From Palsa-1233 sp031367105 (GTDB lineage: Bacteria; Gemmatimonadota; Gemmatimonadetes; Gemmatimonadales; GWC2-71-9): DNA of 64,000 bases. Every line of letters begins with the position of its first letter. Positions within the stretch are counted from its first letter, which is position 1. Shown piece by piece: positions 51,709-60,337 of the stretch. The stretch spans positions 24,007 to 88,006 of the forward strand of contig JANLPG010000030.1 in the NCBI GenBank assembly GCA_031367105.1, read 5' to 3'. Below the pieces are notes generated by a model that had not been told where the DNA came from, ran no database searches, and saw nothing but the letters and a program-made list of their open reading frames with translations. The translations under genes and the position numbers were made by a program.

Positions 51709-52107
51709 CTAGACCCGCCGCTTCTTCGGAGGACGGCACCCGTTATGTGGAATCGGAGTCACGTCGCGAATCGACGCCACCTTGAGGCCAACCGACGCGA
51801 GCGCCTGAATGGCCGACTCCCGTCCGCTGCCGGGCCCCTGGACGCGCACGTGCACCTTGCGGAGCCCGAGATTGAGCGCCTCGCGGGCGCAGTTCTCGGA
51901 CGCCACCGTGGCGGCGAACGGGGTGGACTTCTTCGATCCCTTGAAACCCGCCTTGCCAGCGGTGCCCCACGCGATGGTATTGCCGCGCAGATCGGTGATC
52001 GTGATCAGTACGTTGTTGAACGTCGCGGAGATGTGAACCATCCCCTCCGACTCGACAACTTTCTTGGAGCGCTTGGCGCTCGGCTTCGCCGCAGTAGGTG
52101 CAGTCAT
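51709..52107 (-). CDS. rpsK: Ribosomal protein uS11
   Basis: A 132-residue protein with VHISATFNNVLITITDLRGNTIAW, the GSRESA-like GSGRESAIQAL segment and the end DVTPIPHNGCRPPKKRRV. It lies between rpsM and rpsD, 3 nt from each. Confidence 0.98.
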   Translation of the reverse strand: MTAPTAAKPSAKRSKKVVESEGMVHISATFNNVLITITDLRGNTIAWGTAGKAGFKGSKKSTPFAATVASENCAREALNLGLRKVHVRVQGPGSGRESAIQALASVGLKVASIRDVTPIPHNGCRPPKKRRV

Positions 52108-52110
52108 GGC

Positions 52111-52491
52111 TTACTTCTTCGTCGCCTTCTTCTTGCCGGCGATGGCCCGACGGGGGCCCTTCTTCGTCCGGGCGTTGGTGTGCGTGCGCTGGCCGCGCAC
52201 CGGCAGCCCGCGCCGATGACGAATCCCGCGATAGCTGCCGATGTCCTGAAGTCGCTTGATGTTCATTGCGATTTCAGTGCGAAGCGCGCCTTCGGTCTTG
52301 ACAGACCGCTCGATGATCTGCCGCAGGCGACCGACCTCGACGTCCGAGAGATCCTTGACGCGCGTATCAGGCGAGATGCCGGTCTCGGCGAGCAACTTCC
52401 TGCTCGTCACGCGGCCTATCCCGTAGATGTAGGTCAGGCCGATTTCGACGCGCTTCTCGCGCGGAAGATCGACGCCAGCAATGCGCGCCAT
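52111..52491 (-). CDS. rpsM: Ribosomal protein uS13
   Basis: A 126-residue protein beginning ARIAGVDLPREKRVEIGLTY, with YGIGRVTSRKLL (helix-two-turns-helix) and the basic tail RGLPVRGQRTHTNARTKKGPRRA. It starts 1 nt after the rpmJ stop. Confidence 0.98.
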   Translation of the reverse strand: MARIAGVDLPREKRVEIGLTYIYGIGRVTSRKLLAETGISPDTRVKDLSDVEVGRLRQIIERSVKTEGALRTEIAMNIKRLQDIGSYRGIRHRRGLPVRGQRTHTNARTKKGPRRAIAGKKKATKK

Positions 52492-52492
52492 A

Positions 52493-52609
52493 TCAGCCCT
52501 GCCGCTGCTTGTGCTTCGGGGTGCGCTTGCAGATGATGCGCGTCACACCGCGACGCTTCACCACCACACAGCTCTCGCAAATCGGCTTCACACTCGAGCG
52601 AACCTTCAC
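52493..52609 (-). CDS. rpmJ: Ribosomal protein bL36
   Basis: A 38-residue gene read from the sequence: GTG start, KVRSSVKPICESCVVVKRRG, ending KRTPKHKQRQG. Cys11, Cys14, Cys27 and His33 are the zinc ligands. AGGGAG precedes the GTG by about 10 nt. First gene of the alpha operon here; infA, map and secY, often upstream, are absent. Confidence 0.95.
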   Translation of the reverse strand: MKVRSSVKPICESCVVVKRRGVTRIICKRTPKHKQRQG

Positions 52610-52651
52610 GACACGCGTCTCCCTGAAGACGGGGTTTCAGCCTAGCAAGGA

Positions 52652-52680
52652 ATGATACTGGAGCACCGAACCCTTCGCAA
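52652..52680 (-). promoter_or_regulatory. Promoter of the alpha ribosomal operon
   Basis: Minus-strand TTGCGA (52675-52680), a 17-nt spacer and TATCAT (52652-52657), about 43 nt before the rpmJ start. It lies just past the pyrF stop at 52708 and explains how the operon begins at rpmJ. Confidence 0.6.
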
Positions 52681-52707
52681 CCCTGTGCCCCCCAACGACG
52701 TGGGCCA

Positions 52708-53388
52708 TCAGGGCCCGATCAAACGCCGAAACTCGGCCCAGCTCTCCCCCGGCGATACTGCACCCGTAATCGGTCGCCCGACGACCAGGTCGGTTGCCCC
52801 GCCCCGCACCGCTTCCTCCGGCGTCGCCACCCGGCGCTGATCGCCCAATTCATCCACTGCTCGGCGGATTCCTGGCACGACCATCCGGCCCGCCCCCACC
52901 GCCGGCCGCACCCGCTCCAGTTCTGCCGCCGAACAGACGACCCCCGCCGCACCCGCCGCCATCGCCAAGGCAGCCAGTCGGGCGACCTCCTCCCCCAGCT
53001 CCACCCCGGTTCGACCCGTTACGCTGCCGAAACCGGCTCCGTCGTGCGAAGTCAGCACCGTCACCGCCACCACCGCCAGCCGGCCGGCCGCGGCCTCCAC
53101 CGCCGCCGCGATCATTTCCGACCCGCCCAGCGCGTGCACAGTGACCATCCGTACGCCGAGGTCCGCCGCGGCCGCAACTGCACCGTGTACCGTATTGGGG
53201 ATATCGTGCCATTTGAGGTCCAGGAATACCGGGTGACCGGCGTCGAGCACACTCCGCACGAAGCCGTGTCCGGCACGGGTCATCAGCACCGACCCCACTT
53301 TTACCGGCGCCCCGGCGGGGAGCTGATCCAGCAGCTCCACCGCACTCGGCGCATCGGCGTGATCGAGGGCGACGTACAATTCAGCCAT
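52708..53388 (-). CDS. pyrF: Orotidine 5'-phosphate decarboxylase
   Basis: Last step of UMP synthesis. The 226-residue TIM barrel has YVALDHADAP at the start, PVKVGSVLMTRAG, the active-site DLKWHDIPNTV (Asp-Lys-Asp cluster) and a late VVPGIRRAVDELGDQRRVATP phosphate-binding region. ATG at 53388 overlaps the pyrD stop by 8 nt; upstream codons are pyrD shadow. The two pyrimidine genes are co-expressed. Confidence 0.95.
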   Translation of the reverse strand: MAELYVALDHADAPSAVELLDQLPAGAPVKVGSVLMTRAGHGFVRSVLDAGHPVFLDLKWHDIPNTVHGAVAAAADLGVRMVTVHALGGSEMIAAAVEAAAGRLAVVAVTVLTSHDGAGFGSVTGRTGVELGEEVARLAALAMAAGAAGVVCSAAELERVRPAVGAGRMVVPGIRRAVDELGDQRRVATPEEAVRGGATDLVVGRPITGAVSPGESWAEFRRLIGP

Positions 53389-54244
53389 CGTGGCGCTCCA
53401 GTTCCGTAATGAGGCGTTCGGGGAGATGCGGGTCGGCCAGCGCCGCAGTGCCGATCGCGACCAGCGCGGCCCCGGCGCGCAGGTAGTCGCGTACATCGTC
53501 GACCGTCCGGATGCCGCCTGCACCGATCACCGGGAAATTCGGCAACCGCTCGGCAGTTCGTTGCACCGCGAGCAGCCCGGTGGCCAACAGCGCGGGGCCG
53601 CTCACGCCCCCGAATCCATTCCCGAGCCGGGGTTCGCCGTCCGCATACAAAAAACCGGGCAAGGTGTTTACCAGCGTGACACCGTCCGATCCTGCCTCGC
53701 GCGCCGCGGCGGCAATCGACGGGATGTCGGGGAGCGCGGGCGACAGCTTCGCGAAGAGCGGCCGCCGAGTAACGCGCCGACAACGCCCGATCACTTCCGC
53801 GACACTGCTGGGATCGGACCCGAATTCCACGCCGCCGGCAGCAGTATTGGGGCACGAGAGATTCACTTCATAGCCGACGTGGCCCTCGAGGTCGTCGAGT
53901 CGCGCGATCACATCGGCGTACTCCGCGAGCGTGAACCCCACCACGTTGACGAGCACGGGGAGGGCGCCGGCGTACTCGCGAAGCCACGGCAGTTCCACCG
54001 CGCGCACCTGGTCGACACCCGGATTCGCCAGCCCGACCGAATTGAGCATCCCGCCGCGGAACTCCGTGACCCGTGGCGGAGAGTTGCCGCTCCGTGGCGC
54101 CAGCGAGACCGCCTTGGTGATGAGTCCGCCGAGCCGTGCGAGCGACACGGCACCGGCAATTTCACGCCCATACGCGGCGGTCCCGGAAGCGAGGAGGACG
54201 GGATTCGCAAACCGAATCCCCGCCACCTCCCGAGCCAGCGTCAT
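53381..54244 (-). CDS. pyrD: Dihydroorotate dehydrogenase, class 1B type
   Basis: Oxidises dihydroorotate to orotate. The 287-residue FMN barrel has NPVLLASGTAAYGREI, NSVGLANPGVD, YEVNLSCPNTAAGG with the catalytic Cys of class 1, FAKLSPALPD, and VIGAGGIRTVDDVRDYLRAGA. Cysteine rather than serine marks class 1; the NAD-linked class 1B would need an electron-transfer subunit (PyrK), not seen here. ATGA overlap with the upstream lipoprotein gene. Confidence 0.94.
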   Translation of the reverse strand: MTLAREVAGIRFANPVLLASGTAAYGREIAGAVSLARLGGLITKAVSLAPRSGNSPPRVTEFRGGMLNSVGLANPGVDQVRAVELPWLREYAGALPVLVNVVGFTLAEYADVIARLDDLEGHVGYEVNLSCPNTAAGGVEFGSDPSSVAEVIGRCRRVTRRPLFAKLSPALPDIPSIAAAAREAGSDGVTLVNTLPGFLYADGEPRLGNGFGGVSGPALLATGLLAVQRTAERLPNFPVIGAGGIRTVDDVRDYLRAGAALVAIGTAALADPHLPERLITELERHDG

Positions 54245-55596
54245 GGCCGATCCGGCGCGTCGCCCGACGAGACGGGCTTGCGACCGCTGGCCGCCCGGGC
54301 ACGCTCGAGGACATAGGCGCGGAGGGAGTCCTCCAACCGGACGAACGCCGCATCCTGCTGGCCGCGGAGGTAGGCGAGGTAGGGATTCGGTGGCAGGGAG
54401 GCCAGCCGGGTTCGCAATACCTCCCCCGAATCAGGAAGGAGCGGTAGCCGCGCCAGCAGGGATTTGGCGCGGTAGGGTGACTCCGACCAGTCGCGCTCGA
54501 TCCGTGCGAAGAGCCACGCCGCCAGTTGTGGTGCGGCCAGCGAATCGCGCGCGATTTCTCCCAGTGCAAAGAGCACCAGATCGCCGCGCGGAACGCCAGG
54601 GGCCGTCGCGCGCTCTTCTGCGAGCAGGGGCACGGCGATGCGCCGGAGTTCCTGCGCCCGACTGCGCGCGAGCCCTTCGTCAGCCACTCGACTCAGCGAG
54701 TCGAGCCGGAGGCGAAGATCTGCGGGCGACACTGCCCGCGCGACGATGCGGTCGGCCGCAAGCAGCGCTCCCGATCGGACCGCGAGGTTGCTCGGCAGTG
54801 CGAGTAGCCGACCGAGGCGCCGATCGGCGGCATCGGGATCGTTCCGCAGGGAGCCGCGCACCGCCGCAAGCAACCAGCGGGATTCGCGGTCAGGCGAGAC
54901 CAGCGGACCGGCCGCGAGCAGCTGCAGCAGTTCGTCGCTCAGGGCCGTCGACCGCGCGGCGAGCATCTCGAGTACCGAGGTATAGTCGAGCGTCGTGTCG
55001 GAGGATGTCAGCAGCGGTCGCAGCTCAGCGAGCGAGGCTTCATCTCGCCCCAGCGCAGCCAGCGCAATCGCACGATTCAGCCGGACGCGGGGTTCCTCGA
55101 CATTGCGCAGCATCGCGAGGGCCTCCTCCCACTGACCGTCCCGGATGAGCGCATCGCCCGCGCGCCGTTGGGCGACACGTCGCAGCGCGGTGTCCCGGCT
55201 GCTGGCGAGCTGTTCGAACAGCGCCACGGCCCCACGATCCTGGAGCGCTTCCCGGCAGCGCGCCAGCTCGAACAGCAGCGGTTCCCGCCAGGACGTGTTG
55301 CGCCGGAGCAGCGCGCTGCGTTCGAGTGCGACGCTGGCCCGGACACAGTCGCCGCCGCGTGCCTGCGCCCGTCCCTGCAGCCAGAGCGCCTCAGCGGCCT
55401 TCGCGCTTGCCGGCCCCCTGGCATACGCCGACTCGGCCTTCGTCGCCGCTCGTCCCCAGGCAGTCTGGGCGTCCCCCGGTCGCTCCTCCCGCTCCGCCTT
55501 GAGCGCTTCCGCCGAGGCGGCCCGCGCCTGATAGAGCGAATTCGACCAGCTGCAAGCACCCACCAACAAGAGGGTGGCGGCGGCGACCCGTTTCAC
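54241..55596 (-). CDS. TPR/helical-repeat lipoprotein of unknown function
   Basis: A 451-residue protein with a signal peptide ending LLVGAC (lipid Cys15). The remainder is almost all helix, with TPR-like units (RASVALERSALLRRNTSWRE, RAGDALIRDGQWEEALAMLRN, AIALAALGRDEASLAELRPL). The overall layout recalls the superhelical N-terminal scaffold of Slt70 lytic transglycosylases, but there is no catalytic domain. It is coupled to the amidase gene (GTGA overlap) and to pyrD (ATGA). Confidence 0.72.
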   Translation of the reverse strand: MKRVAAATLLLVGACSWSNSLYQARAASAEALKAEREERPGDAQTAWGRAATKAESAYARGPASAKAAEALWLQGRAQARGGDCVRASVALERSALLRRNTSWREPLLFELARCREALQDRGAVALFEQLASSRDTALRRVAQRRAGDALIRDGQWEEALAMLRNVEEPRVRLNRAIALAALGRDEASLAELRPLLTSSDTTLDYTSVLEMLAARSTALSDELLQLLAAGPLVSPDRESRWLLAAVRGSLRNDPDAADRRLGRLLALPSNLAVRSGALLAADRIVARAVSPADLRLRLDSLSRVADEGLARSRAQELRRIAVPLLAEERATAPGVPRGDLVLFALGEIARDSLAAPQLAAWLFARIERDWSESPYRAKSLLARLPLLPDSGEVLRTRLASLPPNPYLAYLRGQQDAAFVRLEDSLRAYVLERARAASGRKPVSSGDAPDRP

Positions 55597-56810
55597 GGCG
55601 CACCCGCGCGCTGCGCATCGCTGGTCTTCCGATCGTACTGTTGCAGATATTTCACGATCGCTTCCGCGATGGCAGACGCGATTCCATCCTGGCCGTTTCG
55701 CGAGGTCATCTGCCGCGCATCGTCAGGGTTTGTGGAGTACCCCATTTCGATCAGGATGGCGGGGCGCCGAGCCGTGGTGAGCACAGCAAATCCCGCTTGC
55801 TTGACGCCCCGATCGAGCGCGGGGCCGTCGCCAACTTCCCGCAGCGACGACTGCACCAGCTCGGCCGCCCGTGCCGACTCCCGCAGGAACTCGTTGGTCT
55901 GCAAATCCTTCAGAATAAAGTCGAGGCCACCGGCGGCCGACTCGCCGCTGTCGGCAGGATCGAATCGGCTGGCATCGTTTTCCATCTTGGCAACGCGAGC
56001 GGCGTCGGCGGTCCGCGCCTCGGCGAGGAAGTAGGTCTCGAAGCCGCGGACTTGCGTGTAGCCCGCGCGTCGCTCGAGCGAGTTCACGTGCAACGAGACG
56101 AACAGATCACATTCCGGGACCCGGCAATAGCGCGGTGCGCGGTGGGTCAGGGAAATCAGCGTATCGGTCGTGCGGGTCATCGTCACCTTGATGCCACGAC
56201 GTTCGAGTTCATCTCGCAGCAGCATCGAGACGGCAAGCGTGATGTGCTTCTCCTTCAGCCCTCCCGGGAAGTAGAGCCCAGGGTTTCCGGGGTCAGTGCC
56301 CCCGTGCCCCGCATCGATGGTGACGTGATGACCCGGCTTGAGGCCAGTCGGTAGCCGACTGCGCTCCTCCCGTCCCACCGTGGTGCGCGAGGGGCGCGTG
56401 AGCAGCTGTGAGGGCGCCGGCCCTTCGGCGAGGACGGCGGTCGCGGGATTCCAGTTCCAGGCGCGGCGAAGGGGATCTGCAAGCATTTCCGCGACGAAGG
56501 CAAGCGGGATGAAGAGCGAGTCGCCGCGCCGGCGGGACACGGCTGGCAAGCCGCGAACCGAGACGCCGTCGTCGACCAGGGCGGTCCCGGAGAGGAATCG
56601 AAATTTCCCCGCAGCGCTGGCCAGCACGAACCATTCGTCGTCGTGCTGCAGCCGGCCACCAATCGCCTGCGCGAGTGGCCCCAGCGGGACCATCGCCCCC
56701 TGACCCGGTTCACTCCAGAGGGCGATCACCACGACGCCCCGGGAGGTACTGACTTGCAATCGGGCCGGCGCGGCGACCAGCAGGGCCAGCAGCAGCCCGG
56801 CCGGTAGCAT
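55593..56810 (-). CDS. N-acetylmuramoyl-L-alanine amidase (Amidase_3)
   Basis: Periplasmic zinc amidase that cuts peptide stems from peptidoglycan. Of 405 residues, 1-16 form a signal peptide; an AMIN-like/copper-amine-oxidase-N-like strand domain spans about 20-130, and the catalytic domain about 165-395. Zinc ligands: His in TIDAGHGGTDPGN, Glu in GLKEKHITL and His in DLFVSLHVNS; the catalytic Glu in ILIEMGYSTNPDDARQM. Helical-repeat lipoprotein downstream may be a partner (inference). 1-nt overlap with smpB. Confidence 0.92.
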   Translation of the reverse strand: MLPAGLLLALLVAAPARLQVSTSRGVVVIALWSEPGQGAMVPLGPLAQAIGGRLQHDDEWFVLASAAGKFRFLSGTALVDDGVSVRGLPAVSRRRGDSLFIPLAFVAEMLADPLRRAWNWNPATAVLAEGPAPSQLLTRPSRTTVGREERSRLPTGLKPGHHVTIDAGHGGTDPGNPGLYFPGGLKEKHITLAVSMLLRDELERRGIKVTMTRTTDTLISLTHRAPRYCRVPECDLFVSLHVNSLERRAGYTQVRGFETYFLAEARTADAARVAKMENDASRFDPADSGESAAGGLDFILKDLQTNEFLRESARAAELVQSSLREVGDGPALDRGVKQAGFAVLTTARRPAILIEMGYSTNPDDARQMTSRNGQDGIASAIAEAIVKYLQQYDRKTSDAQRAGAP

Positions 56811-57307
56811 CAGTCCTTCCCCTTTCGTGAAATCGCTCGCGCGACTTCACGATCGACGATTCGCTTCTTCAGGTCCTCGCGCTTGTCGTGCACTTTCTTG
56901 CCCCGTGCCAATGCGAGCATCAGCTTTGCCCGGCCGCGGAGGAAGTAAATCTCGAGTGCCACCAGCGACAGCCCGTCCCGTTGGACCGCACCAATCAGCT
57001 TCTCAATCTCCCGCTTGTGCAACAGCAGCTTGCGCGAGCGTACCGGATCGTGGTTGTAGCGATTGCCCTGCTCGTACGGGGTAATGTTCAACCCCTCGAC
57101 CCAGACTTCCCCCCGGGTGACCCGGGCGAACGCCTCCTTGATCGAGGCACCTCGGCGACGAAGCGACTTCACTTCCGTTCCCGTCAGCACCAGGCCCGCT
57201 TCCACCGTGTCGAGGATGTGAAAGTCGTGGGCAGCCTTGGGGTTTCGCGCGACCGTGAGGCGCGCGTCGTGGGTCGGATCAGCGGAGTCCGCGGGTTTCG
57301 GTGCCAT
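56810..57307 (-). CDS. smpB: SsrA-binding protein SmpB
   Basis: Partner of tmRNA in trans-translation. The 165-residue protein has RNPKAAHDFHILDTVEAGLV, LTGTEVKSLRRRGASIKEAF, NITPYEQGNRYNHDPVRSRK and the C-terminal tail KKVHDKREDLKKRIVDREV. ATG at 57307 is chosen; a longer frame upstream reads through the tRNA-Leu in antisense. A TATTCT sequence ends 7 nt before ATG, so leaderless initiation is possible. ssrA itself is not in the window. Confidence 0.95.
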   Translation of the reverse strand: MAPKPADSADPTHDARLTVARNPKAAHDFHILDTVEAGLVLTGTEVKSLRRRGASIKEAFARVTRGEVWVEGLNITPYEQGNRYNHDPVRSRKLLLHKREIEKLIGAVQRDGLSLVALEIYFLRGRAKLMLALARGKKVHDKREDLKKRIVDREVARAISRKGKD

Positions 57308-57372
57308 TGGTCGAAGAATAACCGGGGAGCTGCTTGACGCTCGGGACACGAGGGGAGTAGGTTTGCCACCCC

Positions 57373-57456
57373 GCCGAAGTGGTGAAATTGGTATACGCGC
57401 TGCGTTCAGGTCGCAGTGGGCGAAAGCCCGTGGGGGTTCGAGTCCCCCCTTCGGCA
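57373..57456 (+). tRNA. tRNA-Leu (anticodon CAG)
   Basis: An 84-nt class II tRNA: acceptor GCCGAAG pairs with CTTCGGC, anticodon stem CTGCG/CGCAG with loop TTCAGGT (CAG), a long variable arm GGGC-GAAA-GCCC, and a T arm GGGGG-TTCGAGT-CCCCC. Discriminator A at 57456; no encoded CCA. It lies between smpB and the moeB-like gene on the opposite strand. Confidence 0.97.
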
Positions 57457-57482
57457 CTCTCCATCCCGCAGCCCCGCGGCTG

Positions 57483-58625
57483 TCAGTATCGCGGCAGCGT
57501 CCCATCCACATCGGTTGCCCACGCATCGACACCCCCGGCCAGGCTGCGAACCCGGGCAAAGCCAGCGCGTTGCAACAGCTTCCGCGCGGTGAGTGAGCGC
57601 ATCCCGTGATGGCAGATGGTGATCAGTTCCCGGTCGCGAGGCAGCTCGTGCAATCGTGCTGGCAATCCGCCCAGCGGGATCAACTCTGCCCCCGGGAGGT
57701 GGACGACGGCGTACTCCCAGGGCTCCCGGACGTCGATCAGGAGTGGTGCGCTCCCTCCCGCCAAGGCAGCAGCGAGGGCCACGGGGGTGATCTCGGCCTC
57801 GGTCGCTGCACCCTGCAGCTCCGTCATCCCGCAGAACCGCTCGTAGTCCGTCAGTTCGGTGAGTATCGGCTCGTCGCCGCAGATCACGCACTTCGGATCG
57901 CGCTGCACAGCGATCTCGCGGAACTGCAGCCGGAGCCCGTCCACGAGTAACAGGCGCCCCTCGGCCGACTTGCCGACCCCGAGGATCCACTTCAATGCCT
58001 CCAGCGCCTGCAGGGTTCCGATGATTCCGGGCAGCACCCCGAGCACGCCCGCCTCAACACAACTCGGCACGAGTTCTGGCGCTGGCGGCTCGGCGAAGAG
58101 ACAACGGTAGCAGGGGCCGCCTGACGTTCCGAACAGCGAGAGCTGCCCCTCAAATCGGAAGATGCTGCCGTACACCAGCGGCTTTTTTTCGAGCACACAG
58201 GCGTCGTTGGCGAGATATCGCGTCGGAAAATTATCGCTCCCGTCCACGACGATGTCGAATCGCCGGACGATCTCCCTCGCGTTGGCACTGGTGAGTCGTT
58301 CGGCGATGGCTTCGACGTGAACGAACGGATTGAGCGCCTCGAGCCGCGCCTTCGCCGATGCTGCCTTGCCGCGGCCGATCGCCGCAGTGTCGTGGAGGAT
58401 CTGTCGTTGCAGATTGGACACGTCGACCAGGTCGTGGTCGACGACGCCGAGCGTGCCCACGCCCGCGGCGGCCAGGTACAGCGACGCGGGAGAGCCGAGG
58501 CCACCCGCTCCGATCAACAGGACTCGGGAGTCGCGGAGTTTCTGCTGGCCGGGAACGCCCACCTCCGGCAGCGTCAGATGCCTGGCGTAACGGAGGAATT
58601 CATCGCTGGTAAGTTGGGATGACAC
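57483..58625 (-). CDS. MoeB/ThiF-type adenylyltransferase fused to rhodanese (MoeZ-like)
   Basis: Activates the C-terminus of a ubiquitin-like sulfur carrier (MoaD/ThiS) and supplies sulfur. In 380 residues: E1-like domain (about 1-240) with GAGGLGSPASLYLAAAG, DHDLVDVSNLQRQ and DGSDNFPTRYLAND; zinc pairs CYRC and CVIC; then a rhodanese domain (about 275-380) with PLLIDVREPWEYAVVH and active-site ICHHGMRS. GTG at 58625 preferred (AGGG 6 nt upstream). The fused form is known from Mycobacterium MoeZ and related proteins. Confidence 0.92.
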   Translation of the reverse strand: MSSQLTSDEFLRYARHLTLPEVGVPGQQKLRDSRVLLIGAGGLGSPASLYLAAAGVGTLGVVDHDLVDVSNLQRQILHDTAAIGRGKAASAKARLEALNPFVHVEAIAERLTSANAREIVRRFDIVVDGSDNFPTRYLANDACVLEKKPLVYGSIFRFEGQLSLFGTSGGPCYRCLFAEPPAPELVPSCVEAGVLGVLPGIIGTLQALEALKWILGVGKSAEGRLLLVDGLRLQFREIAVQRDPKCVICGDEPILTELTDYERFCGMTELQGAATEAEITPVALAAALAGGSAPLLIDVREPWEYAVVHLPGAELIPLGGLPARLHELPRDRELITICHHGMRSLTARKLLQRAGFARVRSLAGGVDAWATDVDGTLPRY

Positions 58626-58662
58626 GCAGGGCCCTTCGCTGTGGCGCCCGGACGGGCAGCGG

Positions 58663-59127
58663 TTACTGCGCGTTGCCCGCGAGTGTGACGACGTCCTGGG
58701 CGGTAAGTGTCGCGTCCTGCAGCAGGTCAGCGAGGGTGATGGAACCGAGCAGGTCGTCGATCCGTCCCTGCAAGGCACGCCACACCGGCCGGATCTGGCA
58801 GGCCATCGAGGGTGAGCAGCGCTCCGTGTCGAGCGGCTGCGTGTCGCAATTCAATTCAAAAATACGGTGGTCGGAGGCCAGCATCACGTCACGCACGGTG
58901 ACGTGCTCGGCGTCGCGCGACAGGAGGTAACCCCCGCGTGCGCCGCGCACCGAATCGACCAGACCGGATCGCCGCAAGCGGAGCAGGATTTGCTCGACGT
59001 AATCGGCGGGGAGTCGCTCAATTTCGGAGAGTTCGCGAGCGGCAACGGTGCCAGCCCCTTCGCGACGGCGCCGTGCGAGGTGCAGCCCGATGATCAGAGC
59101 GTACTCAGTCAGGTTGGTGACGCGCAT
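58663..59127 (-). CDS. Rrf2-family transcriptional regulator
   Basis: A 154-residue winged-helix regulator: TEYALIIGLHLARRR, EIERLPADYVEQILLRLRRSGLVDSVRGARGGYLL. Three cysteines C94-x9-C104-x5-C110 occupy the position of the IscR/NsrR Fe-S ligands, though the first spacing is wider than IscR (x5). It probably binds an iron-sulfur cluster and senses its state. The MoeB-rhodanese gene is next downstream (37-nt gap), so sulfur or Fe-S control of that gene is possible (inference). Confidence 0.9.
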   Translation of the reverse strand: MRVTNLTEYALIIGLHLARRRREGAGTVAARELSEIERLPADYVEQILLRLRRSGLVDSVRGARGGYLLSRDAEHVTVRDVMLASDHRIFELNCDTQPLDTERCSPSMACQIRPVWRALQGRIDDLLGSITLADLLQDATLTAQDVVTLAGNAQ

Positions 59128-59158
59128 GACTGCAAGATGGACCCGAGGGACCGGAATG

Positions 59159-60337
59159 TCACGCCCGGGAAGCCGCGAGCGTCCGGATCACCGCAAGACC
59201 GGCCAGGGGCCCCAGCGCCAGAACAGCGAGTGCCCATCGCCATCCCACCAGGTTGGCAACCACCGGGACCAGTTGAATGCTCGCAATCGTGAGCAGAAAT
59301 CCTGCGGAGGTTTGCAAGGTCAGCGCGGTCCCCACTGCGTGCGCCGGGGCGAGTTCGGTGATCAGGGCGGAAAATTGCGCCGAGTCGGCGATCACTGCCA
59401 CCCCCCAGACGAGGCACACCCCGACGACCAGCCACGCGGGGCCCCCGAAGACCGCCACGCTGAGCAGGCAACAGCCGCCGCTGACCCAGAGCGCTCGACG
59501 AATCACGGCAGCGCGGCCGAGCCGGTCGGCGGCGAGGCCACCCCAGACGCACCCGACCGCGCCAATCGCCACCGTGCCGAAGGCCAGAGTCCCTACCCCA
59601 CCGACTGGTGCGCCGCGCGCCGCGAAGGACGCCGAGAGATATGCTGGCACCCAGGCCCAGAAGGCATAAAGCTCCCACATATGGCCGAGGTAGCCTCCCG
59701 TCACCCGCCGGAGGGACGGCTCCCTCACAACGGCTCCCACCAACCCCCAGGAGAACGGCCTGGCCGGGAAGGCGTATGGGCCGTCACGGTACCCGAGCGC
59801 CACCAGCAGCGCGGCCCCCAGCGCAGCGCCTGACGGGATCAGCACGGCAGGGATGAGCGGCAGGTGACCCGCCCCCGTGAGGAGGTAAGGCAGTGCTTTC
59901 CCCACCGCGAGCGCGCCGACGACGACGCCAATCGCGAGACCGCGTTCGTGGCGGAACCAGGTGGCGGCCATCTTCATTGCGGGTGGGTAAACTGCGGCGA
60001 GAGCGAGACCGGCCAGCAGGCGGCTGAGGATCGCTGCAGTGAAGGAGCCGGCCAGCAGCAGCGAGGCATTCGCCGCGGCGGCGAGGACCGCCGCCGATGA
60101 GAGGTACCACCTGGCTGGGATCAGATCGGGAAGGTTGAGTAGCGCTGCGGTCAGCGTCCCTGCCACGAATCCAAGCTGCACTCCCGAGAGCAGCCAGCCC
60201 GTCTGGCCAGCCGAGAGGGTGAGCTTTGCCGCCAACGCGGGTGCCACGGCGCTCCCCGCGAACCAGACCGACATCCCCAGTACCTGAACCACGGCAAGCA
60301 GGGCCAGCTGGCGCCACCGCTCCGCCGTTCCGGTCAT
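59159..60337 (-). CDS. Major facilitator superfamily transporter
   Basis: A 392-residue transporter with about 12 hydrophobic segments and the intracellular loop motif between helices 2 and 3 only loosely conserved. The central loop follows AFPARPFSWGLVGAV. It resembles the CynX/NimT-like group of small MFS carriers. ATGA overlap with aspA suggests a substrate linked to aspartate or fumarate, but the substrate cannot be read from sequence. Confidence 0.85.
   Translation of the reverse strand: MTGTAERWRQLALLAVVQVLGMSVWFAGSAVAPALAAKLTLSAGQTGWLLSGVQLGFVAGTLTAALLNLPDLIPARWYLSSAAVLAAAANASLLLAGSFTAAILSRLLAGLALAAVYPPAMKMAATWFRHERGLAIGVVVGALAVGKALPYLLTGAGHLPLIPAVLIPSGAALGAALLVALGYRDGPYAFPARPFSWGLVGAVVREPSLRRVTGGYLGHMWELYAFWAWVPAYLSASFAARGAPVGGVGTLAFGTVAIGAVGCVWGGLAADRLGRAAVIRRALWVSGGCCLLSVAVFGGPAWLVVGVCLVWGVAVIADSAQFSALITELAPAHAVGTALTLQTSAGFLLTIASIQLVPVVANLVGWRWALAVLALGPLAGLAVIRTLAASRA

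Noticed and set aside
57279..57559. Frames across the tRNA-Leu with GGLEPPRAFA-like text
   Set aside because: These are the well-known spurious translations of a tRNA-Leu on the opposite strand.
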